Source: Mya arenaria
Lineage: Eukaryota; Mollusca; Bivalvia; Myida; Myidae
DNA: 64,000 bases
Assembly (NCBI RefSeq): GCF_026914265.1
Contig: NC_069136.1
Location: 51,949,381 to 52,013,380 of the forward strand
Direction: 5' to 3'
Each line of letters starts with the position of its first letter. The first letter of the stretch is position 1. The translations under genes were made by a program, and so were the position numbers. This document shows positions 12,809 to 24,698 of this stretch, one piece after another. The notes under the pieces are model-generated. The model had not been told where the DNA came from. It made no database searches and saw nothing but the letters and a program-made list of their open reading frames with translations.

Positions 12809-12997
12809 TTAGAATTTAAACCTGCAACGTCGACTTCGCCTTTTTTGAAGGTATTTCCATGCGTTACATTCTTCGCGATCAAACTTTCCTCGTGTCAGGA
12901 CAAAATCAGATCCGGGTTTTAAACTGCACAACACCCGATATTTGTTGACAGTCTTTTTTGTCGGGAATATTTTGCAGAACGCACCGTTGTTATTCAT
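12809..12997 (-). CDS. Hypothetical basic 62-aa ORF
   Basis: A single open frame from ATG (context GGAAATGA) to stop, with four cysteines and a basic end (YLQKRRSRRCRFKF). AATAAA on the minus strand at 12745-12740 lies 64 nt past the stop, so a short single-exon transcript is possible. A GT just before the last three codons could also act as a donor. The downstream DNA resembles dispersed repeat sequence, so this could be a transposon-borne ORF. Family not recognised. Confidence 0.3.
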   Translation of the reverse strand: MNNNGAFCKIFPTKKTVNKYRVLCSLKPGSDFVLTRGKFDREECNAWKYLQKRRSRRCRFKF

Positions 12998-14159
12998 TTC
13001 CGGTATTAATTTTCAGTTTTCGTAATGTAAAATTATAATGTTAGAATTTTCTAAATTCTTTGTTCTTATCCCACTTATTTTCTTTGATCGATTAGTGATA
13101 AAATGGCCTGTTATTTAAGTGGCCTGTTTCTAACGGGCATTGCAACTATGGAGGCTGTCATGTTATTCTCTTTCAAGGCACGGACCTATAAGCCATAGGT
13201 TCGTGGTCAAGGCGAGGTCTTTAATTCACCACCAGCACTTAATATAATGCCCAGTGCCACATTTTCAGATTTCTTTGAAACTGCTTTCAATTATATTGTC
13301 CCACACTTCAATCCACAGTATATTTTTTTTCAGAAATGTTCTCTGTGTTATTTTCACTTTTCGATCTTCTGCCATGTCAATGTCACTACAATTTTATCAT
13401 GTGCTACAAGAGGTTCGAATTCTAACCTACCCCAATATTTAGAAATGCTCAAATGATGATTTACTCTAACTTGTCTAAAATGATTTTTTTGTAATAGTAT
13501 TTTAAAGTTAGATTAGTACGGAATGAATACAATAGTTGTTCTTTTTTGTCTTCGAATAATTGCATGTGTCAGTGAGGAATGCTGTCTTTACAATAATATC
13601 CATGTATAAATTGCTGATGCAATGGATCTTATTGCCATTTGTTAAATATTGAGACAGAATTTCATGTGATACAATCAAAACCTTTTCATTTATAACTGAG
13701 AAACTTTTTTGCAATTAAAAAGCATTTCTTGACATAATTGTATGATAAATTTGGTAAGAAATAAACACTTTTTTATAAATTTTCGCTTCGCGCACGCCTC
13801 TGATTTGCCTTAATTTTTAAAAAAAGATTATTTTTTTCGCTCGCTCGCTCCTACTTTTTTGGCAAAATCCGTAGAACAAATGATAAATTTGTTGTGGACT
13901 AAGCTAGTATCTTAAAAAGGTTATAAACAGTCTTAAAATTATGAGAAATTGTCCCCCTTTATAATGTGAAATATATTCAACAGCTGAGATCCAATATTAA
14001 CGACGAAGCATAGGAGTTTGGCGCGTCTTTCTATTACAAGGCATTTTTTTATCTTAATACTTTATGATTAATATCTTAAAATGAAATTAAGAATAACCCT
14101 TTATAAGGGGTTGCAACTGGGCATGTCGTTACGGCTTATTGTATTATAATACTGTTAAA
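12998..14159. other. Intergenic DNA
   Basis: Short AT-rich frames only. CGCTTCGCGCACGC and TTCGCTCGCTCGCTCC near 13785-13850 look like dispersed repeat ends. Confidence 0.5.
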
Positions 14160-15465
14160 TGTGAGGTTGAGTGTGGTCTAGTGGTACAAGTGTCCGCTTA
14201 GCAACAACGATGTTCTGGGTTCTATACCCACCAGTATAAGAGTGGCCTAGTGGTATAGGTGTCTGCTTCTCAACCAAGAGGTAGTGAGTTTCATTTTCAG
14301 CGGGCTGGAAAACGTCATTGCTGGTGGAACTCGAACTCAAGACCTTTTGTGGCTCACGATTGGCGTCTTGACCTATTCTATATGTTACTGTGATATTATT
14401 GGTGAAATGTCTCTATGAGAGAATTTAATTGCATTTTGATTGCTTTAATGTGATAGGTTTATTGTAATTTAGTAATTGTTTGTCTTATAACGTTATTTCG
14501 TAAACATCCGGTCAAAGATGTTTAGTTGTATAGGTGTCTGCTTCAAGTGGTCTGGAAACAATCCCTATCAGGGTGAGACTTGTCTAGTTGTGTAGTTGTC
14601 CACCTTTCACACAAGACGTCATGGGTCGAATCCATATTAGCATGAAAATGGTCCAGTGGTAAAGACGTCCGCCCGAAGCCAAAGAGGTTGTGAGATCAAA
14701 CCCTATAAGGTTGAACATCGTATAGTTGAATCAGTGTCTGCCTCTGGTTCAATATCCGTTATGGTGAGATGGTTTAGTGGTATATGTGTCCGATTCCTAC
14801 TCAAGAGATTGTGGGTGCAACCCCTTTGATCTTCAACCCCTTTGATCGTCAACCCCTTTGATCGTCAACCCCTTTGATCGTCAACCCCTTTGATCGTCAA
14901 CCCCTTTGATCGTCAACCCCTTTGATCGTCAACCCCTTTGATCGTCAACCCCTTTGATCGTCAACCCCTTTGATCGTCAACCCCTTTGATCGTCAACCCC
15001 TTTGATCGTCAACCCCTTTGATCGTGATACATGTCTAGTGGTATAGGTGTCCGATTCCTACTCAAGAGATTGTGGGTGCAACCCCTTTGATCGTCATCCC
15101 CTTTGATCGTCAACCCCTTTGATCGTCAACCCCTTTGATCGTCAACCCCTTTGATCGTCAACCCCTTTGATCGTCAACCCCTTTGATCGTCAACCCCTTT
15201 GATCGTGATACATGTCTAGTGGTATAGGTGTCCGATTCCTACTCAACAGATTGTGAGTTCAACCCCTTTGATCGCGATACTTGTCTAGTGGTATATGTGT
15301 CCGATTCCTACTCAAGAGACTGTATGTTCAACCACTTTGATCGTGAGACTGGTCTCGTGGTATAAGTGTCCGATTCCTATACACGAGATTAAGGGTTCAC
15401 TCCTCGTCAAAGTGAGAATGGTCTAGTGTCTGCCTTTCGCCTGAAAGGTAGCACCCTACACTCTG
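14160..15465. repeat. Tandem array of degenerate 69-bp tRNA-like units with 16-bp sub-arrays
   Basis: A-box-like TGGTCTAGTGGTATAGGTGT recurs at 69-bp spacing: 14174 and 14243, 14581, 14649 and 14718, 14770, 15032, 15213, 15282, 15351, about 15419. Most units end with a B-box-like GGGTTCRANNCC variant. At 14817-15026 (about 13 copies) and 15078-15206 (about 8 copies) the unit's own 3' end, CAACCCCTTTGATCGT, is expanded as a 16-bp repeat. Acceptor stems do not pair well, so these are not functional tRNAs. 14340-14510 interrupts the array. Confidence 0.85.
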
Positions 15466-17570
15466 CAACACCCATTGCAAACCAAGGAGACTTTATAATG
15501 GCCTTTTAAGAAGGACATAAGTACGGGACACCCAGCGAACGGACTCGAACGTGGTTCTATTAAAGCTTTAGTCAAAATCGAGCTGAAGTTAATGTTTTGT
15601 ATAAGCTAAAGAGATTCAGCTGCAGGTAACAGTTGCTCAGAGGCCATGATTACGAACAGTCTCCAGTCTAAGTTCAGACGCAAATGGCAAGATTACAATT
15701 CTTCATTTCATTGTAACTATCCTTTTAGTTGAACATTCGTAATGGCATTTGCTGAAATAGTTACTATTGGAAACTGTACAATTCCTGTATCTGTGCAAAA
15801 CGCATTGAATAAATATGGGTCTTTGTTATTACATAAAAATGGCTTCTGGAGTGGGAGTCTAGACCCGGACTTGAGACTATTCGTAAGCATGGACCCAGAT
15901 GCGATATTTTCTATGAAATGCTAGAACAGAAGTGTTAGCATTTCTTTTTCTTTTGCCATATTTCAGATAAATCTACAGTCAGATATATACTTGTTTAGGT
16001 AAAATAAAATAAAATGTATGGTTCCTGTTACATGTCGGTAAAGAATAGGGTAGTCTGCACTGAGATCGGTTTTTGCAGGATATCCAACTTATTTGCTAAT
16101 AAAAGTGCACCGTTTCAGCTGAAAACCGCTTTCAAAGGTCTGACACTGTTTTTACAAACAAAAGAAAAACGTTGCAGTAGATCGCGTGGTAATTTCAATT
16201 TATCCTCATGCACGAACGTTGACACCGATGTTATGACAGTTGAAGTGGTGCGTAAAGATGGATGAAAGTTGTGAAACACCTCAACTAATATCCATTTTTT
16301 TAGGGTATGATCTCATTTTCTGTGGAGTTTCCGGATGGAACTTCCGCTTTTAGCATAAATAATTCAGATTAAACAGAGTATAGTAACTAAGCTGAACTGC
16401 TAAATTGAAATTACTACGCGATCTACTTGCAGCGTAGTTAAATATAAGACTTCTGACATTGTAAACCGTTCATATACATCCGAAGTTGTGTTCGATGGAA
16501 AATGGCCGAAGTGTTCCAAATGATAACGACCGACCTGAATAGATGTTGAAAATATACCGGACACGTCCGACTGCCGGACTGTCCGACGCTCATTCACATT
16601 AACTACTTAAGAATTTTACTCGCGGTTTCCGTACAATTCAAACTCGCATCTCTGAGTTGTTCCTATTACGAATTACGAAAACAGAGGAGCGTCGGCGTGG
16701 AAAATTAAGGGTCAGTCTGGGCGAAATACAACTAAATTACTCAAATAAAATCTCTTTCTCACACTCAACTCATTCAACCACATAAAAGCATGGTATGATT
16801 AAAAATATTGCATGTTTTTATACTTTTTGAAAACATACTTTTGTATAGGAAAGTGTTGATAATTCAACTTCAATTTTCAAAGAAAAAAATCTAGAGCAAA
16901 ATATAACTTGAATAAATGTTTAAAAACATTGAATTGTACTCAGATATTTTTCCATAGGAATCTTGACTTAAGGTTTAAACAGAACAGAACAGAACAAAAT
17001 ATTTATTAGACTTAAGCATAACAAGCTTATCGTCATAATAGCATATACAAACAAAAAATAGATAGAACATAAAATTAGTTGAGATTGAGAATAAGATTTG
17101 ACGTAAGTATTTTTGTGATATTGGCTCCGGATTCAAACATAATATTTTGTTTGGCCTGCGTTTATCTTAACCAACTATTTGCTTCTATATGATAGATAGT
17201 TTATTCACTATAAGCTTAAAGCCCATGAGTAATACATATTTCAAACGATAATATAGAGAATAAAACATTTCCGGTATGCACAATGATAATACTTTTCTTA
17301 CAATTTTCATCAATTTCTATATCAGACACATATATATTTTCAAAACGATTAAAAACTGAATGTGAGATGATTCAATCCAATACAATTTTCAACTGAATAT
17401 ATATATATTATTTTCAGCAATAAATTTACAAGTGAAAATGTTAATTTGGTTGAATAATGATTTATAAAAGCATTGCCTTATTCGAGGAATTTTTAAGATA
17501 TCCATATCATATCCGATATATCTTTACATGTTACATTTGGAGAAAAGTGTTAATTAAAGTATGTATTTTG
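15466..17570. other. Intergenic DNA with repeat fragments
   Basis: 15650-15905 resembles the flank and unit of the 72-bp array at 27 kb; 16392-16525 is a half TIR element. The 83-codon frame at 16014 overlaps repeat sequence and is not supported. Confidence 0.55.
16392..16525. mobile_element. Half copy of the CTCCTCGGCCAT TIR element
   Basis: CTACGCGATCTACTTGCAGC through GTAAACCGTTCATATACATC to GAAAATGGCCGAAGTGTTCC matches the right half of 7971-8290. Confidence 0.8.
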
Positions 17571-18790
17571 TCATATTTTAAAACTTTTAAATAGATAGCA
17601 CGATAATTTGCGTATAGTATTTATGTTATGCTTTGAAAGCAGTTCAGTGAATTTCATAATATTTGGGCGACGCCAGTAATATCGACGTATGTATGATTTT
17701 CGTAATTCATGATATAAAGGACATTCTAAGAGAAAATGAAATTCGTCCTCCAGAGTGTTACAAAGTTGACATTTTCTTTCATTTCTTGGGGTTATGTGTG
17801 GTTTATGCCATCGTCCCATTTCTATTTCGAGTCTATGGGAAGATAACCTAAGCCTTGATAGAGCGTTCCTGTGATGTTTGTTCTGGATATTATCTAGGTA
17901 TAGTTGGAAGTTAAAGTTTGAGAATCATACATAGGAGGAAGCTCTCGAAGAGTCTCTCAACTCCGGTAGAGAATGTGATTCCTAAATACGTGAATTTGTT
18001 AACAATCTCAATTTCACAATCTCCGTAAAAGAATTTGATATTATTTCGTAATCTTCCGCCTTTTTGGAATACCATGACCATAGCTTTATTGACATTTACA
18101 ACCAGTTTCCAGGTTTGACAGTAATTTCTGAGAATATTTAGTCCGTTTTGCAGTTCTACTTCTAAATTTGCAAATACCACTATATCGTCTGCGTAAAGCA
18201 GTAACAAGAGTTTTAATGTATTTAAATTGATCCCCTGAAAACCTTTGAGTATAAATTCTTCCTCTAAATCGTTAATGTACATGGAAAATATAAAGGGGAT
18301 AAACAGTCCCCTTGTCTTGTATCAAGTGAGGAGACAAATGCCTCACTTACTTCATTTTTTAACTTTATGCTTGATTTAACATTACTATAAAGCGAGTATA
18401 TTGTTTTCATCATATTTCCACGTATTCCGTATCAAATAAGTTTGTAGAAGATGTTACCTCTCACCAAAAGGTCAAAGGCCTTTGTAAAATCTACTTAGCA
18501 GACATACAGTTACTTATTTTGGTTAAGAATATGTTCAATGACACCATTAAGGACATAGATATTGTCAACTGCTCCCATATTTTTCCTAAATCCTGCTTGC
18601 GCTTCAGTATAAATGGAATAATTTTCGGCCTATGTATTTAAACGATTACTTATTATTCTTGTAAAAAGTTTCCCTAAAGTACTTAGTAAGGTAATTCCCC
18701 TGTAATTTTCTGGGAGGTTTTGGTCACCCTTCTTAAATAATGTTATAATATAGCCTTCCGTCCATTGATTAGGGAAGTAGCCTTGTTTCA
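17571..18790 (-). pseudogene. Decayed non-LTR retrotransposon (LINE) reverse transcriptase, C-terminal half
   Basis: Minus-strand fragments of one protein lie in order but are broken by frameshifts and stops. Near 18780-18660: FPNQWTEGYIITLFKKGDQN, then LPENYRGITLLSTLGKLFTR (RT region). Near 18600-18540: FRKNMGAVDNIYVLNGVIEH. At 18282-17911: MYINDLEEEF and LLYADDIVVFA, the catalytic YxDD box, with NKAMVMVFQKGG and FTYLGITFS. At 17819-17571: CQLCNTLEDEFHFLLECPLY, the C-terminal CCHC-like zinc motif of many LINEs. No endonuclease domain is visible upstream, so it is 5' truncated and inactive. Clade not resolved. Confidence 0.9.
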
Positions 18791-19136
18791 ATATATTATT
18801 AAATATATATATTTGGGATACACTTTAAAATATATTCGCCGCTTTGAAACTCAAGTGAATGTTTAACTTTGTCGATTTGAACACAAACATAAATCATCCA
18901 TCTTTGTCCATTAAGGCTGAATCTTACCGAACTGAAAATGTCGAAAAAATGACCAAAGGCGAAAACGCGTATAATCAAATATTAATATTTCCCAGAGGGA
19001 ACCATCTTCATGTATGTCCGACTTAAAGAAAATTGACATGGATTTATATTTTTAAAAAATATTTCAGCAAACAGTCGTCAATGGTTGGAGTGTTGTTTTA
19101 TATCATTATGTTGTTATTATGTTGTCATGTTTGTAT

Positions 19137-19430
19137 TTAAGCTGCAATCTCACAGATTGAATTGTTGACCTTTCTTTTTTTCGGAAAGAGCCAATTTATG
19201 CGAAAATGCTTGAAAACAGTGATATAAGACTGCTGACAAAAGATCAGATCGCAGATTTGTATATTTAAGTTCAAACATCGATGTTTAATGGAGTTTTTCT
19301 TAAACCGTTAGTTAGAAAATCTGCGATCTGATTTGTCAGCAGTCTTTTATCATTAGTTTGCAGATATTTACGCAAAAATTGGCTCATTCTAACACAAAAA
19401 AAACACTGCCACTTTATACAGAGTTGTAAA
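19137..19430. mobile_element. MITE with CTGCACTCTCACAG TIR (copy C, 3' end degraded)
   Basis: Begins TAAGCTGCAATCTCACAGAT and follows the interior of copies A and B; the right terminal repeat is lost. Confidence 0.8.
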
Positions 19431-19552
19431 CACCGAAATAGAATACATAAAATATACAAATAGTTTGTTTAAAATAAAGATAAGAAATGTTTTCCATCAG
19501 GGAGTATCTTTTACCTGTCAGTTCACATTGTTAATAATACATGTTTCGTGGC

Positions 19553-19850
19553 TGATCCGTGGTCTAAGTAGTAAAACACTTGACTGTCAATCCAGGGGTC
19601 GCAGGTTCGATTCACCGCCGCATCACTACAAAAAATACTATTCGTCTTTCGGGAGGGACGTTAAACGGAGGTCACCTTGTGACAGTGCTATACACTGGTG
19701 CACGTTAAAGAACCAAAGTAGCTCTTACTAGGGTAACATTCTGTATATGCACTATGCTCCAAAATGACTAACAATATTACCGGAGCACTATCCGAATGGG
19801 CAAGGCCCGAGTGTGAGTATGAATAAGCTTACACACCACCGTTAACAATA
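19553..19850 (+). mobile_element. tRNA-derived SINE with conserved central domain
   Basis: A-box-like GTGGTCTAAGTAGTAAAACA, B box GCAGGTTCGATTCACC, then CGGGAGGGACGTTAAACGGA and GGTGCACGTTAAAGAACCAA, the conserved core I associate with Nin-type SINEs of molluscs and other invertebrates. The tail GAGTATGAATAAGCTTACAC is shared with 21840-22045. Confidence 0.85.
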
Positions 19851-19892
19851 CAATGGAAACAACAGGGACAAATCAAGAAATATTAAATATAC

Positions 19893-20226
19893 ATTCGAAC
19901 ATCATCGGCCATTTTTACCGAAAACAACCTCGGTTGCATATAAACGGTTTATATACTCAGAAATAAGTATGTGTAAGTCCGCTGCAAGAAGATCGCGTAG
20001 TAATTTATTTTAGCAGTTCAACTTAATGACTTTACTGTTGTGACTCTTAAATATGTTTGCAATAATATTCATCACTGGCAATCAATTTAAACTTAGATCA
20101 ATAAATACAAGCTAAACCACTATATTTAATTTATGGTATGATTAAAAATATTACGGACTACCTCTACTGATGTAAAGGCATACATCCGAGGTTACATTCG
20201 ATAACAATGGCCGAGGAGCTTCGAAT
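19893..20226. mobile_element. TIR element with CTCCTCGGCCAT ends (copy 2)
   Basis: ATTCGAACATCATCGGCCAT to ATGGCCGAGGAGCTTCGAAT, with the interior of 7971-8290. It ends 155 bp upstream of the ATG of the 20381 gene and so may contribute to its promoter region. Confidence 0.85.
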
Positions 20227-20380
20227 GAACAAAGCCCCAGTTTGAGGCTAACACACACCGAACGGGAACATAAAACGTACACATTTATTCTTATTATTTT
20301 AACCAGCCGTAACCAAATAAAACGAATGCAAACTTTCATTCATTCAATTCAGGGAAGGAAAGGGGATACATCAGGTGACC

Positions 20381-22802
20381 ATGAGGTTTTCCATCGTTCT
20401 GTTTGTAACCTTGACGGTGTCACTATGGCTACTGGTATCGACCGGCTACGTCCCCGACCCTCATGATCCCACACGAATGCTTCCCGTGAGGATTGATGAG
20501 ACCAGACCTAGGATCAGATATAGACCCCAATATGTCGAGGACCCACCTTCAAGTATCTGTAAGTACTTCCGTTTCATCAATGATCAAACGACCAAAGTTG
20601 GGCCATAATTTGAACGCTCGTACGACCACATTTTGGGCCATATCATCATCGGTTGCACGAGCATATTTTGGGCAATATTATTTCCGATCGTACGACTAGA
20701 TTTTGGGCCATATTATAAACGATCGTACACCCACATTTATGGCCATGTTATCAACGGTCGCGCGACCAGATTTATAGCCATATTATCAACAATCGTACGG
20801 CTAGATTTAGGGCCATATTATTCCCGATCGTACGACTAAATTCCAGGCAAAATTATCAACAGTCGCACGACTACATGTTGGGGCATATTATGAACGATAG
20901 TACGACCACATTTTGGGCCATATTATCAACGTTCGCATGACCACATTTTGGACAATATTACCGCCGATGGAACGAATAGATTTCGGGCCATATTATCAAC
21001 GATCGTACGCCTACATTTGGGGGGCATATTATCAACGGCCTAACGGCAACATTTTGGGCAATATAATCAACGATCGTACGACTAAAGGTTTGGTAATATT
21101 GTCAACGATCGTACGACTAAATTTCTAGTCATATTATGAACGATCGTAAGACTGAATTTCTGGTAATTATCAGCGATTCTACGGCCAGATTTTGGGCCAT
21201 ATTATCAACGATCGTACGACCAAATTTCGGGCCATATTATCAAGGTCGTACGACTAGATTTCGGGCCATTTAATTAACAGGCGAACGATAGAAGGTCGTA
21301 AGATCAAGAACTTTTAAATACTTTTATTATCACGTAAGTGTCACAATTTCATTTGAAGGTCCTACTGAAAAAAGATATACACCAAGGCTAAACCGACAAA
21401 TTAAGGTTTTTATTTTCGAAATAGATAGTAACTTCTCAGATATAACCATAGGGTATTATTTAAAGCCAAATTATTTCTTATAAAATATATCTCACTTCAA
21501 TTATGAATAAAAGATCGAACGATATCATATTTGATAAAATGGCAACAAGATTTTGTTAACAGTAAGTAAATTTCTTTGAAGACAACTATGACTTTTAATC
21601 ATATATTGAACAAAATAACTTAAACCAGGTTGATCTGAATCATGTCCGAGCAGACCCGGAAATACTGTGAACAGGGTTAGAATGCCAATAAGCCAGAGGA
21701 CATTTAAGGAATGAATTGCGGGGTTGACATCATTATCGGGGTATGAACGCAATTGGCCTCGTTGAGTCCGAGGATACCACGCGTACTTTGACCAATTGCC
21801 GAAAGACAGTTAATTTAAGGAATGGTCTCATGTTTGTTTCCTCGCTGCTCCACTAAAAAAACTAATCGTCGTCCGGGAGGGAAGCTAAATGGGGTCCTGT
21901 GTGACAGTGCTATACGGTGGTGCACGTTAAAGAACCAGGGTACACTGTGCTCCAAAAACCTAAAATGATTAACACACTTATCCGATCACTCCCCAATGGA
22001 CAAGGCCCGAGTGCGAGTATGAATAAGCTTACACACCACCACCTTTCCGTGCATTCACAATAATTACGGGGTACATGGTATGACCAATGGCTTTGTTGTT
22101 GACACTTAATGTTGAAGAAATACCGTGCAAAATTTATCGTTTATTTCATTTATTATGAATTTTTGTTTGTGGAGTTTTGTGATGTTTTTCCATGTTTCTG
22201 GTTTGTGATTGTTTGTTTTTGTGTTCTATGTCTTTGGCGTTTACCCTGTGCCTTTAAACGAGGGTTATGTTCAAACTTTTGACTACTGAGCTTGTTTCTG
22301 TAGTTTTTCATATAAATATTGTTGTTAAAGTTGTTTTATGAACACTCATCTTTTTAGTCCGTCTCAGTCGGACGAACAAACCATTTCATTAAAGGATTGC
22401 TCGCATTTTTATTGCGTTTATGCTGTTTGAACGCAGTAGGGCAAGCGAGCAAATTCCATGAAGCGCTATATTAACAGATGATCTATGTAACATCGTACAT
22501 ATATTGGTTAAATGACGTCGCGCAAATCCAATCGATGCGCAATATTGAAGTAAACAATGACGTCATTACTCCTTCCGTGTTAAACAATATGAAAGTAAAG
22601 TTTTATCTATACAAAGGACTAGGTGAATGTAAATATTTTCATTTATTTTCCTCGTCTTAATATCATTGTAGTGCCCCTACTTGCGTTATTTCTGGCAACG
22701 CCTATCCTGCTGTTCAGCAGTAGCGGAAGCGGCGGAAGAACAGGCAATGGCCGAGGAGATGGTGGAGGATTTACAGTTATCCGGGAACCAACATGTTGTT
22801 AA
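20381..22802 (+). CDS. Small two-exon SP-TM protein, 102 aa (copy 2)
   Basis: Exon 1, 20381-20558, encodes a signal peptide (MRFSIVLFVTLTVSLWLL) and a Pro/Arg/Asp-rich segment with YVPDPHDPTRML and RPQYVEDPPSSI, ending in phase 1 at a GTAAGT donor. Exon 2, 22672-22802, starts in phase 1 after TTGTAG and encodes LLALFLATPILLF, a Gly-rich tail (SGSGGRTGNGRGDGGG) and IREPTCC before TAA. AATAAA lies at 22926-22931. Exon 2 is nearly the same size as in the gene at 1771-3178 (131 versus 134 bp). A different frame of this exon is also open to 22920 (it reads RYFWQRLSCCS), but splice phase favours the hydrophobic reading. The 2.1-kb intron contains a 35-bp degenerate array and a SINE. Function unknown. 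Confidence 0.6.
20580..21295. repeat. Degenerate 35-bp tandem array inside the intron of the 20381 gene
   Basis: About 20 diverged units near TTTTGGGCCATATTATCAAC followed by GATCGTACGACTAGA. It starts about 20 bp after the exon 1 donor. Confidence 0.9.
21840..22045 (+). mobile_element. 5'-truncated SINE of the same family
   Basis: CGTCCGGGAGGGAAGCTAAA, GGTGCACGTTAAAGAACCAG and GAGTATGAATAAGCTTACAC match 19553-19850 after its tRNA head. It lies in the intron of the 20381 gene. Confidence 0.85.
22190..22305 (+). repeat. Dispersed repeat, 'ctatgtctttggcgttta' family
   Basis: TTCTATGTCTTTGGCGTTTA with TGACTACTGAGCTTGTTTCT. Related copies are at 57885-57975 (plus) and, inverted, at 32085-32230, 45660-45780 and 56380-56480. 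Confidence 0.75.
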
Positions 22803-22925
22803 CATTGTTTCGCGAACTGTTGTTTACATGCACTTTGAAACAAAAACATTTGAAGGAAATACTGTGTTTCCTTACCCGTATATTTGTTTTAAGAATACGA
22901 TAAAAAAAAACATTTATTAACCATT

Positions 22926-22931
22926 AATAAA
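22926..22931 (+). promoter_or_regulatory. Poly(A) signal AATAAA
   Basis: 124 nt after the TAA of the two-exon gene ending at 22802. Confidence 0.6.
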
Positions 22932-23561
22932 ATGTGTTGTTGATTTTGTCTTTGTGTTAAAGTTGATTTAGATATGTAACCTATCTTTCACAAAAAATGG
23001 TTGCGGGTTCGATCACACCCTAATATCACGATTTGAGAGATTGGGGAAAGCAGTGCAATATGAGTATGTTTAATCTTCAAATGTAATTCGGCTCAGTCTC
23101 CACGCTTTGGTACAAGATTCATGACTTTTGGCTCCAGCTCTACCCAGAAAAGGAGAATAAACATGCTTATATCCTTATTTAAACAAGCGGTCTTATTCAT
23201 TTCCGACAGAATAAAAGCACTAGATAATACTGGTGTAATAATAAATGTAAGTTTCTTCACTGAAATTTAGCTGAAAATTGATGGAAGTTTTCTGCTTTCG
23301 TTTGTAAACATGCATGTGTTCGATGGGAGAATTGTTCTTATTACTCCATACACAATATTCTTACAAAATAACAAAACTATGTGTGACATTTAATGTTACT
23401 GCATTCCCCGATTTCTTAAATAAGCTCTAATAATCGAGATGTAAGGTAAAATAACGAGCCATACTGACTTTTTATAAGTAAATCCACTCTTCGTCTCTCG
23501 CCCGGAAGTGTCATTTGCTCTTTTGTTTTATGAACAGCTCCTAAAGATCTGGATCCACTGT

Positions 23562-23973
23562 TTCCCAACACACCTCTCCCTCTCACCCTCCACGTCCAAC
23601 ACATCTCTCCCTCTCATCCTCCATGCCAAACACATCTCTCCCTTCCCCCCTCCACGCCCAACACATCTCTCCCTCTCCCCCTCCACGCCCAACACACCAC
23701 TCCTTCTCACCCTCCACGCCCAACACATCTCTTCCTCTCCACATCCATGCCCAACACACCTCTCCCTTTCCCTCTCCATGCCCAGCACACCACTCCCTCT
23801 CCCCATCAATGCCCAACACATCTCTTCCTTTCCCCCTCCATGCCCAGCACACCACTCCCTCTCCCCTCCATGCCCAACACATCTCTCCCTCTCCCTATCC
23901 ACGCCCAACACATCTCTCCCTCTCCCCCTCCATGCCCAACACATCTCTCCCTCTCCCCTTCCACGCCCAGCAC
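23562..23973. repeat. 31-bp minisatellite (copy 1 of duplication)
   Basis: The unit is CATGCCCAACACATCTCTCC plus CTCTCCCCCTC, pyrimidine-rich on the plus strand. As 31 is not a multiple of 3, each plus frame cycles through three peptides (PNTSLPL, HAQHISPSP, PTHLSLSPS) without stops, so the ORFs here are a property of the repeat. Confidence 0.95.
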
Positions 23974-24698
23974 ACTGTTTGGACTGAAGTGAGTGTAAGC
24001 GTTCGGATATTGTATTATTTTGTGCTTATCTTAAAATCCGGGGACAGTTCTCGATTTCAACGTAAGAAGTGGCGTAACTTAGGGGCGTAACCGCTTGACT
24101 TGTGCCCGGCATCAGAATCGAAACCTATTTGGTTAAGGTGTTGGCAGGGCGGAAGGAGATACTCCCCCAACAAAATTTTAATACTATTTTTTCCGAAATG
24201 GTGCATTTTTGGAGTATTTTATTACTTTTTTCTCGTATATTGAAATAAAAAGTAAACTTGGACGATTTAAGGGGGGGGGACTCGCGCCGGGTGCCCCTCC
24301 CCTCGATCCGCTGGTGAAACCCTCTATTCAGTGCAACAACCGACAGAATAAAAGCACTAGATAATACTGGTGTAATAATAAATGTAAGTTTCTTCACTGA
24401 AATTTAGCTGAAAATTGATGGAAGTTTTCTGCTTTCGTTTGTAAACATGCATGTGTTCGATGGGAGAATTGTTCTTATTACTCCATACACAATATTCTTA
24501 CAAAATAACAAAACTATGTGTGATATTTAATGTTACTGCATTCCCCGATTTCTTAAATAAGCTCTAATAATCGAGATGTAAGGTAAAATAACGAGCCATA
24601 CTGACTTTTTATTAGTAAATCCACTCTTCGTCTCTCGCCCGGAAGTGTCATTTGCTCTTTTGTTTTATGAACAGCTCCTAAAGATCTGGATCCACTGT

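Noticed and set aside
14817..15206. Regularly spaced short repeats, at first glance CRISPR-like
   Set aside because: The 16-bp units are contiguous with no spacers and derive from the tRNA-like unit end; the organism is eukaryotic.
16014..16265. 83-aa plus ORF with several cysteines
   Set aside because: It overlaps sequence shared with a dispersed TIR element and has no splice or poly(A) support.
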